DNA of 7,943 bases, taken from the NCBI GenBank assembly GCA_001563885.1, contig LKMM01000107.1:1-7943 (forward strand). The letters are read 5' to 3'. Below, piece after piece: positions 1-5,047 of the stretch. Every line of letters starts with the position of its first letter. Positions within the stretch are counted from its first letter, which is position 1. The DNA comes from Natrialbaceae archaeon B1-Br10_E2g27. Lineage in GTDB: Archaea > Halobacteriota > Halobacteria > Halobacteriales > Natrialbaceae. The translations under genes were made by a program, and so were the position numbers. The notes below the pieces were generated by a model. It did no database searches and was not told where the DNA came from. It worked only from the letters and a program-made list of their open reading frames with translations.

Positions 1-114
1 CAGGCTCCCGATATAGAGGCGAAACCAGAGTCTGGCAATGTGATACAGCGTCGTCTTCGCGACGTTGGGTGGGACCTCAGCGTCGTACTGTCCACGCATC
101 GTATCACTGCTCAT
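1..114 (-). CDS. N-terminal fragment of an unidentified protein, runs off the left edge
   Basis: On the minus strand an open frame starts with ATG at 114-112 and continues past base 1, giving 38 codons. It opens MSSDTMRGQYDAEVPPNV and continues with an aromatic, basic and hydrophobic stretch (HIARLWFRLYIGSL) that could be the start of a membrane-associated segment. An in-frame TGA lies just upstream, so 114 is the first possible ATG; a second in-frame ATG is at 99-97. Roughly 70 % of third positions are G or C, which is compatible with haloarchaeal coding DNA. I see no clear TATA box or Shine-Dalgarno sequence. I do not recognise the family, and so short a fragment could be spurious. It is divergent from the pilin cluster. 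Confidence 0.42.
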   Translation of the reverse strand, partial: MSSDTMRGQYDAEVPPNVAKTTLYHIARLWFRLYIGSL

Positions 115-280
115 GCTGTTCCCATCGGTTCAGGACCTCTGGATCGACTCGAGGGTAGTCGCTAGCGATCGTTCGGTACTGTATGTCAGTATCAATCTAT
201 GCACTCTTGAATGTTTACATCGGTGACCTGTATCGAATTCCGAGAAAAGGGACTATCGGACGGACTCAGATAAGAAAACG

Positions 281-331
281 CCAACCGAAGATGGTTGGGC
301 AGGTGGCGCGCGATGGATGGCGTTCGACCCC
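281..331 (+). repeat. Orphan copy (A) of the pilin leader element
   Basis: Bases 284-331 match 702-749 with about 39 of 49 aligned columns identical by eye. Shared blocks are ACCGAAGA, GGTTGG, AGGTGGCG and GGCGTTCGACCCC. The element starts with a perfect 6-bp hairpin: CCAACC (281-286), loop GAAGAT, GGTTGG (293-298). Copy B sits at the predicted 5' end of the transcript of the pilin gene at 822. Copy A has no clear TATA box upstream and no pilin behind it, so it looks like a relic or an element with its own role. Confidence 0.6.
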
Positions 332-341
332 CGATCCCATC

Positions 342-396
342 GCACGCACGGGTGTTCTACCTCAGTGAGCATAATGCTACCGCCCGTCTTGCGTGC
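342..396. repeat. Imperfect inverted repeat, 11-bp stem
   Basis: The left arm is GCACGCACGGG at 342-352. The right arm is CCCG at 383-386 plus TGCGTGC at 390-396, with TCT (387-389) as a 3-nt bulge. The loop is 30 nt. It lies just after leader copy A and could fold in RNA. No function is assigned. Confidence 0.5.
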
Positions 397-666
397 AGTG
401 AAACACCTGCGTGCTCTCCGGACCGTAAGCGCGTGTTTTTCGAGGCACACACCGATCGTTCACCATTGTTTTTCGGGGTACAAGCGGTGGCAGAATCAGC
501 TCTCACTCGAGAAGAGACACTCGCCTGTGTGTTCACCCTCGAGTGACAAAATCACCAGACTGCGGTGGTTCAAGGCGGCCCTGTAACCCTACAACAGCCG
601 TCTGAGTATCAATGTTGAAACCGTCTCTATCCACTATTATATCTCTGCGTTCACACTATCAAGTAA

Positions 667-676
667 TTATATATAT
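667..676 (+). promoter_or_regulatory. TATA box for the pilin gene at 822
   Basis: The run TTATATATAT is the most AT-rich spot upstream of the pilin start and fits an archaeal TATA element. A start about 25 bp downstream would fall near 695-702, exactly where leader copy B begins. This gives a 5' leader of roughly 120 nt. Confidence 0.6.
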
Positions 677-701
677 CACGTTTTCCAACGATTGAGATAG
701 C

Positions 702-749
702 ACCGAAGACGGTTGGTAGGTGGCGTGTGGCAGACGGGCGTTCGACCCC
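702..749 (+). repeat. Leader element copy B, at the predicted 5' end of the pilin mRNA
   Basis: This 48-bp segment is the partner of 284-331. Its first bases lie about 25-30 bp downstream of the TATA box, so it should be at the very start of the transcript. CCAAC at 685-689 can pair with GTTGG at 712-716, echoing the hairpin of copy A. Conservation of an untranslated segment between two loci suggests either recent duplication or a functional 5'-UTR element. Confidence 0.6.
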
Positions 750-766
750 TCGAGTCTGTCACACAG

Positions 767-803
767 GCCGGATGCGGTATCCGGCGGACACGGTTGCTAA
801 CCG
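767..803 (+). promoter_or_regulatory. Two hairpins in the 5' leader of the pilin gene
   Basis: Hairpin 1 has a perfect 7-bp stem, GCCGGAT (767-773) with ATCCGGC (779-785), and loop GCGGT. Hairpin 2 is CGGTT (791-795) with AACCG (799-803) and loop GCT. They end 18 nt before the ATG at 822. A weak Shine-Dalgarno-like GGGTG (807-811) lies between them and the start, so folding could influence ribosome access. The regulatory role is inference. Confidence 0.5.
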
Positions 804-821
804 ATCGGGTGCAGAGTAACC

Positions 822-1328
822 ATGCTAGACGGAAAACAACTCCAAAAGAAATTGGTTGGATCGGAAGAAGAACGGGCTGTATCGCCAGTCATTGGCGTTA
901 TCCTGATGGTCGCCATTACGGTGATTCTCGCAGCCGTTATCGCAGCGTTCGTGCTGGATCTGGGTCCAGGGGATGCAGCACCGCAGGCGCAAGTGAGCTT
1001 TGCAGAGAACTCTGATTTCGATGGCACTGATGACAACCCCGCAGTTGGGAACTTCTCCCACGATGGTGGTGACGCCTGGCAGACTGAAGACATCACAGTG
1101 ACTGTTGACAATGGAACTGAAGGTGCAACAGACCTGACCTCTACAAATGGTTTCAGTGATGGTGTCAGTATTAGCGATTTCGACGAGGAAGATTCGTTCG
1201 AAGTAGGTGACAGCGCTTCCCTTGAGGACGAGGATATGGAAACGGACGAAGACTTCGAAATCACGGTCGTCCACGATCCAAGTGACTCGATCATCTTCGA
1301 GTTCGAAGGAACCAGCGCAGACAACTAA
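822..1328 (+). CDS. Type IV pilin N-terminal domain protein (intact pilin 1)
   Basis: The protein has 168 residues and is a predicted archaeal type IV pilin or pilin-like surface protein. A charged leader (residues 1-18, ending SEEER) precedes AVSPVIGV and a hydrophobic segment to about residue 45 (VILMVAITVILAAVIAAFVL), the haloarchaeal class III signal peptide and H-domain. Prepilin peptidase PibD would be expected to cut between Ala19 and Val20. The mature part is very acidic, has no cysteine, and carries HDGGDAW near residue 80 and a C-terminal ITVVHDPSDSIIF strand. Both motifs recur in its two neighbours. ATG 822 is the first start after an in-frame TAA at 798-800. It has its own promoter and long leader, and a T-run follows the stop. 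Whether it forms adhesive pili, a minor pilin or another surface filament cannot be told. Confidence 0.9.
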   Translation: MLDGKQLQKKLVGSEEERAVSPVIGVILMVAITVILAAVIAAFVLDLGPGDAAPQAQVSFAENSDFDGTDDNPAVGNFSHDGGDAWQTEDITVTVDNGTEGATDLTSTNGFSDGVSISDFDEEDSFEVGDSASLEDEDMETDEDFEITVVHDPSDSIIFEFEGTSADN

Positions 1329-1347
1329 TCCGGCTATCCACGATTCA

Positions 1348-1353
1348 TTTTTT
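1348..1353 (+). terminator. T-run terminator behind pilin 1
   Basis: Six consecutive T bases start 20 bp after the pilin stop codon. Archaeal transcription commonly ends at such U-tracts without needing a hairpin, so this is a plausible end for the pilin 1 mRNA. Confidence 0.5.
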
Positions 1354-1430
1354 AGACGCAACTGCTCTGTCAGTGGTAACGCTACACTTTGGGTGTTACT
1401 GGTAGGACGCCAATCGATAGCCAATCTGTC

Positions 1431-1436
1431 TATAAG
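1431..1436 (+). promoter_or_regulatory. TATA-like box upstream of the truncated pilin copy
   Basis: TATAAG lies about 90 bp before the truncated pilin frame and could be a leftover of its promoter. No usable start codon follows in frame, so even if transcribed it would probably not make a pilin. Confidence 0.3.
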
Positions 1437-1522
1437 CACATTGGACAATCAATTGTACATCTACTGTCAGTTTATCATAGACCGTCTCTGTATACCACAC
1501 ATCGACTACCGACTTCACTTGA

Positions 1523-1951
1523 GCTGCTGTTATCGCGGCGTTCGTATTGGACCTGGGACCCGGTGAGGCGACTCCGCAGGCACAGGTGAGTTTTAGCGAC
1601 AATCCCGAATTCGACGCACAGAATCCAGGCGAACCCGAAATTGGTAACATCTCACACGATGGTGGTGACGCCTGGCAGTTGGATGATATTACGGTTATCA
1701 TCGAAACTGACGACGACGAGACTGCCGAACTAACCGCACCTAATGATTTTGAGGATGAAGTTAGCGGTGGCGATGAAATCGAAATCGAGGATTTTGAAGA
1801 TGAGGACACGTTCGAGGTCGGCAATTCTGCCACCGTCCAAATCAAGGACGATAACGCAATCCAAACCGAGCAGGGCTACGAACTCACGGTCATCCACGAA
1901 CCCAGCGACTCAATTATCTTCGACGCCGAAGGCACTACCCCGGACAACTAG
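1523..1951 (+). pseudogene. Pilin copy lacking its signal peptide (broken or silent pilin 2)
   Basis: The frame reads AAVIAAFVLDLGPGEATPQ from base 1523 and aligns with pilin 1 from residue 37 to the C-terminus. It shares HDGGDAWQ, DITV, a DxFEVG segment and LTVIHEPSDSIIF. Identity in the last 80 bp is about 75-80 % by eye, and a 24-bp block is exact (1059-1082 against 1655-1678). Directly upstream an in-frame TGA (1520-1522) interrupts, and the sequence before it has no resemblance to a pilin leader or to AVSPVIGV. There is no ATG or GTG at the front; only a TTG at 1547, inside the former membrane helix, could start a 134-residue acidic product without a signal. The remaining 142 codons have no stop or frameshift. 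It is either a recent 5' truncation or a silent donor copy. Confidence 0.8.
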
Positions 1952-2110
1952 CCCACACTCTTCTTATCAGTACTTTTCTATCACTACTCGAGCGACTGAC
2001 TGCCGTTTCAGACCTACAGAGGCGGTTGTTCAGCCTCGAGAGTACCGAGTGGTGTTGGGGGTTGCCGGTTGTCTCTCCTCATGTCGAACGGAGGGCGATT
2101 CAATCGATTG
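1952..2110. other. Spacer between the broken pilin and pilin 3
   Basis: I see no credible gene here. The first part is pyrimidine-rich with a TTTT run (1974-1977) that could end transcription. The last ten bases, CAATCGATTG (2101-2110), form a perfect palindrome directly next to the direct repeats of the pilin 3 promoter. Confidence 0.45.
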
Positions 2111-2154
2111 AGTTACAAAATTGGCCTCCAAAATTAGTAATGTAGTTACAAAAT
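2111..2154 (+). promoter_or_regulatory. Direct repeat pair upstream of the pilin 3 TATA box, candidate operator
   Basis: The 11-mer AGTTACAAAAT occurs exactly at 2111-2121 and 2144-2154, 33 bp apart, about three helical turns. CAAAAT occurs a third time at 2129-2134 between them. The second copy ends 8 bp before the TATA box, where an archaeal activator or repressor commonly binds. No regulator can be named. Confidence 0.45.
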
Positions 2155-2162
2155 CGGGTAGG

Positions 2163-2169
2163 TATATAT
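2163..2169 (+). promoter_or_regulatory. TATA box for pilin 3
   Basis: TATATAT at 2163-2169 would place transcription start near 2190, about 80 nt before the ATG at 2273. Two perfect small hairpins lie around and after that point: CTGTAT (2180-2185) with ATACAG (2193-2198), and CGAGT (2204-2208) with ACTCG (2213-2217). Confidence 0.55.
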
Positions 2170-2272
2170 GTCTTGCAGACTGTATGGTTGAGATACAGCA
2201 TAGCGAGTAGACACTCGAGATCATCACTGTGGGTGAGTCGCTCCCGTCTGCGGCTGGCCCGACTAGATTCCT

Positions 2273-2734
2273 ATGACTGCAAAAACCGGTACCCGCCACA
2301 CGAACACCTCGGTCGATGAGCGGGCCGTCTCACCCGTCGTCGGGGTCTCGTTACTGGTCGGCATGTCCGTAATTTTGATAGCTGCGATCAGTCTGTTCGT
2401 GTTCGGATCAGTTCCCGGCGATCCACAGCCGAACGCTGAACTCGTCTATCAACACGACGACTCGAGTACCGAACTCGGGGTCATCGGTCACGCGAGAGGC
2501 GATACGATATCTGGAGATACGCTCGTCGTCCTGATCGAGGGCGATGTCGATGCCGAACTCACACCCAGTGACTACGAAGACGGTGACACAACGCTCGACC
2601 CCGAGCCCAATAGCGGCCTTACTCAGGGCGATAGAATCACTATAGATGATTCCACTGTTGGTAACGATCCCGAGTACAACCTGACGGTCATCCACGAACC
2701 AACCAACTCGATCCTCCTCGAGAGCGGGTCGTAA
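2273..2734 (+). CDS. Type IV pilin N-terminal domain protein (divergent pilin 3)
   Basis: The protein has 153 residues and the same layout as pilin 1. A polar leader ends in VDER (residues 14-17), then AVSPVVGV and a hydrophobic helix to about residue 44. PibD processing is expected between Ala18 and Val19. The helix differs from the usual haloarchaeal H-domain (SLLVGMSVILIAAISLFVF instead of ILMVAITVILAAVIAAFVL), so it may enter a different filament or be a minor subunit. The mature part is acidic, without cysteine, and ends in LTVIHEPTNSILLESGS, matching the C-terminal motif of its neighbours. An in-frame TAG at 2264-2266 fixes the ATG at 2273 as the first start; no Shine-Dalgarno sequence is evident. 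It has its own promoter and is therefore probably not in an operon with pilin 1. Confidence 0.87.
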   Translation: MTAKTGTRHTNTSVDERAVSPVVGVSLLVGMSVILIAAISLFVFGSVPGDPQPNAELVYQHDDSSTELGVIGHARGDTISGDTLVVLIEGDVDAELTPSDYEDGDTTLDPEPNSGLTQGDRITIDDSTVGNDPEYNLTVIHEPTNSILLESGS

Positions 2735-2770
2735 TCTCGAGTGGGAGGTTTCGGAGACCGGGGCGACAAG

Positions 2771-2812
2771 CCGAGTCGAGGCGTGCCTCTGACAAGACGG
2801 TGGTCGACTCGG
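2771..2812 (+). repeat. 9-bp inverted repeat behind pilin 3
   Basis: CCGAGTCGA (2771-2779) and TCGACTCGG (2804-2812) pair perfectly around a 24-nt loop. It begins 36 bp after the pilin 3 stop and could form the 3' end structure of that mRNA. No T-run follows. Confidence 0.4.
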
Positions 2813-2851
2813 TACATTGCTATTGACCACCTGTCATGATAAGAGGGCGGG

Positions 2852-2872
2852 CTGACTGGTCAGGGTTATTTA
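2852..2872 (+). promoter_or_regulatory. Palindrome plus TATA-like box without an evident gene
   Basis: CTGAC (2852-2856) and GTCAG (2859-2863) form a 12-bp palindrome, followed directly by TTATTTA (2866-2872). Together they look like an operator and promoter pointing to the right, but I find no coding frame behind it. A small RNA or chance are both possible. Confidence 0.25.
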
Positions 2873-3009
2873 TGTCAGGGTGGCTGAAACTCCTCAGCTG
2901 ACACTCGTTATCTGAGTCACCCCTTCCAGAGTGAAACTACGATCACAGCAACACCGCTCGCTGGTTCTACTGGTTACTGACCGCTAAAACATGGCATCGT
3001 CGAGATTGA

Positions 3010-3028
3010 GCAAACCCGAAGGGTTTGC
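3010..3028. repeat. Perfect 8-bp hairpin
   Basis: GCAAACCC (3010-3017) pairs fully with GGGTTTGC (3021-3028) across a GAA loop. It lies 41 bp beyond the 3' side of the tRNA-Pro relic on the minus strand. It may be a transcript-end structure or part of a small repeat element. Confidence 0.5.
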
Positions 3029-3069
3029 GATGTACGGCGCTCACACGAGTGAACAGACGTAGTGAAACG

Positions 3070-3122
3070 TGAGACCGCCAAGAGTCGAAGATGTGCAAGA
3101 CGGTCCGACTCGCTCCACGGTC
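3070..3122 (-). pseudogene. Degenerate tRNA-Pro relic
   Basis: Read on the minus strand, these 53 bases begin GACCGTGG, identical to bases 3-10 of the neighbouring tRNA-Pro, and end TTCGACTCTTGGCGGTCTCA, which matches the last 20 bases of that tRNA at 18 positions. The acceptor ends can still pair (GACCG with CGGTC). The D arm and most of the anticodon arm are gone (net loss of 16 bases) and the T stem no longer pairs, so it cannot be a working tRNA. It most likely arose by tandem duplication of the tRNA and decay. A decayed attachment-site duplication of an integrated element is the alternative. Confidence 0.7.
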
Positions 3123-3202
3123 GCTCGTCGGCTGTGACTTGCGTGCTCAATTCTCGGCTTTTCGATAGCACTGCCGCTCACGAGTTTGGTCGCGCCAGAA
3201 TA

Positions 3203-3273
3203 TGGGACCGCCGAGAGTCGAACTCGAGTCCTACGGACCCCATCCGCAGAGGATACCACTACCCCACGGTCCC
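3203..3273 (-). tRNA. tRNA-Pro (anticodon GGG)
   Basis: The 71-base minus-strand sequence folds into a full cloverleaf. The acceptor stem is GGGACCG with CGGTCCC, discriminator A, no encoded CCA. The D arm holds AGTGGTA. The anticodon stem is TGCGG with CCGTA, around loop ATGGGGT with anticodon GGG (proline codons CCC and CCU). The variable loop has 4 nt and the T arm is TCGAG-TTCGACT-CTCGG. No intron is present. The gene lies 55 bp behind the acyl-CoA synthetase on the same strand, probably with its own promoter, and its degenerate copy lies 80 bp downstream. Confidence 0.96.
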
Positions 3274-3298
3274 GCATCCAGATTGACGGCCGTCTGCT

Positions 3299-3306
3299 GT
3301 TTAAGC
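3299..3306 (-). promoter_or_regulatory. TATA box for tRNA-Pro
   Basis: On the minus strand GCTTAAAC is centred about 29 bp upstream of the mature tRNA 5' end, the expected distance for an archaeal TATA element. It falls between the end of the acyl-CoA synthetase gene and the tRNA. Confidence 0.5.
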
Positions 3307-3328
3307 GTGTCGTTTCAGCCTCGAGCGG

Positions 3329-4882
3329 TCACTCCCCGTACTGTCGTTCGACGGCCTCGCGGTCGAGTTTCGATGGCCCACTGGTCGGGAGGGCGTCGAC
3401 GAACTCGAGCGAACGCGGGATTTTAAACCGGGCGAGTCGGCCACGAAGGTGGGCTTCGAGGTCGTCTATGGTCAGTGGGTCCGCTGTGTCCGCACTCGAG
3501 GTGGGTTCGATGACCGCTTTGCCTACCGTTCCCCACTGGTCGTCGGGAACGCCGATCACGATCACGTCCTCGACGGCTGGGTGGTCGGCAATTGCGTTTT
3601 CGATTTCGGGCGGGTAGACGTTCTCGCCGCCGCTGGTGAACATGTTGGTTTTGCGCCCTTCGATGTGATAGTAGCCCGCTGTGTCCCGGCGGGCCAGATC
3701 ACCAGTCGATACCCATTTGCCGTCGAAGGTGTCGTCTGCAGTGTCGCCCCAGTAGCCCGCTGCGGCGTGGGGGCCGGCGAGTTCGAGCTCACCGATTTCG
3801 TCGGTTTCGAGCGTGGTACCGTCTTCATCGACGATTCGGACGTCTGTGTGTAATACTGGTTTGCCGACGCTTGCGGTTGCCTCGTCGGGAAAGACATCGG
3901 GCATCGCGAAGTTGTTCGGCCCGCACTCGGTGAGGCCATATCCCTGTGAGAACTCGACGTTGCGCTCGCGCCAAGCGTCGATGATTGTCTCTCGGCAGGG
4001 TCCGCCGCCGCTTTTGACGAACCGAAGCGTCGAGAGATCGGTTTCCTCCCAGCGGTCGTGTCTTGCCAACTGGCCCAACACTGTCGGGACCGCGACCAGC
4101 ACGGTTGCCCCCTCCTCCTCTATGGTCTCGAGGATGCGCCCTGGATCGACTTCACGCTCGAGACAGAGGGTCCCACCAAGCGAGATTATCGCCAGCGTGA
4201 GGACGTTCCAGCCGCCGGTGTGAAACAGTGGAAACACCAATGGGGTGATGTCATCCGGGCGCAGCCCCCATGCTGTGATCGTGTTGAATGCGTTCCAGTA
4301 AATCGAACCGTGAGTGAGCACTGTCTCTTTGGGAACGCCCGTCGAGCCACCGGTATGCAACAGCAAGTGGGGGTCTCCGAGCGATCGTTCGACCGATTCA
4401 ACTGGCGAGCACTCGTCGGGAATCGCTTCCGAAACGCGCTCGTAAGTACTCGTTCGCTGGTCAGAGCCCACTTCGAGTAGTTTCGGGTCGACATCGGCGG
4501 TTGTGATTGCACGTTCGGCCAGGTCGACGGTAGGTGATTCGACGACGAGAAGCCGCGGGTCGACCAACTCGAGTAACTGACTCACCTCCGGTGGTGTGAG
4601 GCGGGGCGAAAGCGGTGCGAGGATCGAGCCGCGTTTTGCCGTCGCAAAAAAGAGGTCGAACAGCTCGATCCGATTTCTCGAGAGCACCGCTACGCGGTCG
4701 TCGGTGTCGACGCCGACGGCCTCGAGCAGCCGTGCAGTTTTGGTTGCTCGCGCGTCCACGTCTGCGTAGGTGTACGTTTGGCCCTCGGATCGATCGCATA
4801 TTGCAGTTCTGTCCGGCGAGAGTGAGGCCCGCCGACGGCTCCAGTCGCCAACCCACGTATACGGTAGGTGCCCCCAGTTCAT
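3329..4882 (-). CDS. Acyl-CoA synthetase (AMP-forming), class I adenylate-forming family
   Basis: The 517-residue cytoplasmic enzyme should activate a carboxylic acid with ATP to an acyl-adenylate and pass it to CoA. Motifs in order are: the ATP-binding loop HTGGSTGVPKETVLTH (176-191), GYGLTECGP (314-322), STGDLA (392-397), the hinge region GRKTNMFTSGGENVYP (409-424), and a C-terminal TSGPSKLDRE (500-509) with Lys505 as the likely adenylation lysine. Length fits a medium/long-chain fatty acid, benzoate-like or MenE-type ligase; the substrate cannot be read from sequence. Two sites differ from the usual consensus: the loop ends PKE instead of PKG, and the hinge has KTN where KD is common. The start at 4882 gives a normal family N-terminus. 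It stands alone, 165 bp behind cbf5. Confidence 0.92.
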   Translation of the reverse strand: MNWGHLPYTWVGDWSRRRASLSPDRTAICDRSEGQTYTYADVDARATKTARLLEAVGVDTDDRVAVLSRNRIELFDLFFATAKRGSILAPLSPRLTPPEVSQLLELVDPRLLVVESPTVDLAERAITTADVDPKLLEVGSDQRTSTYERVSEAIPDECSPVESVERSLGDPHLLLHTGGSTGVPKETVLTHGSIYWNAFNTITAWGLRPDDITPLVFPLFHTGGWNVLTLAIISLGGTLCLEREVDPGRILETIEEEGATVLVAVPTVLGQLARHDRWEETDLSTLRFVKSGGGPCRETIIDAWRERNVEFSQGYGLTECGPNNFAMPDVFPDEATASVGKPVLHTDVRIVDEDGTTLETDEIGELELAGPHAAAGYWGDTADDTFDGKWVSTGDLARRDTAGYYHIEGRKTNMFTSGGENVYPPEIENAIADHPAVEDVIVIGVPDDQWGTVGKAVIEPTSSADTADPLTIDDLEAHLRGRLARFKIPRSLEFVDALPTSGPSKLDREAVERQYGE

Positions 4883-5047
4883 CGTGATCGGGTGCTCCGC
4901 TCAAACGCGAGTGACTCGAGACGGGTGGCCGCCGATCTGCGAGCGTTCGCTCGTGGCTCGTTGGGTGGTGACATGGCAGATACCACACCGGCGGGTACAA
5001 AGTATGCTGGTGTCCGCAGCGATTCGGGATGGAATCGAGGCAGTCGG
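4883..5047. other. Spacer between cbf5 and the acyl-CoA synthetase
   Basis: This 165-bp gap contains no credible gene. A weak AT-containing stretch (about 4998-5008, ATACTTTGTA on the minus strand) is the best candidate for a promoter of the acyl-CoA synthetase, but it lies over 100 bp from the start codon. Confidence 0.3.

Larger units (their letters stand above)
115..640. other. Gene-free stretch with an orphan leader element and an inverted repeat
   Basis: Several short open frames exist in all directions, but none has a recognisable family, a haloarchaeal acidic composition or a plausible start context, so I call no gene. The stretch does hold a small palindrome (CGCTAGCG, 160-167), a leader-like element at 281-331 and an imperfect inverted repeat at 342-396, listed separately. 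It may be the remains of an older pilin locus whose coding part has been lost; that is inference from the leader copy only. Confidence 0.5.
2735..3069. other. Gene-free stretch with inverted repeats and a promoter-like site
   Basis: No credible gene is visible; a 23-codon frame at 2991-3062 is too short and unsupported. The stretch holds a 9-bp inverted repeat, a small palindrome next to a TTATTTA box, and a perfect 8-bp hairpin, each listed separately. The part from about 3040 to 3075 is made of near-repeated short words around GTGA and CGTG. Confidence 0.45.

Noticed and set aside
183..586. Several overlapping 60-90 codon frames in the left gene-free region
   Set aside because: They overlap each other in different frames, have basic or Pro/Arg-rich translations and no recognisable family.
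825..1448. Minus-strand frames of up to 207 codons across pilin 1
   Set aside because: They are the complement of a clear pilin gene, rich in Ser and hydrophobic residues due to the acidic sense codons, and have no recognisable domain.
2991..3062. 23-codon small ORF starting ATG at 2991
   Set aside because: It contains the palindromic hairpin and ends soon after; there is no Shine-Dalgarno or TATA at a suitable distance.
3449..3853. Plus-strand 134-codon frame inside the acyl-CoA synthetase
   Set aside because: It is antisense to conserved motifs of the synthetase and has no independent support.
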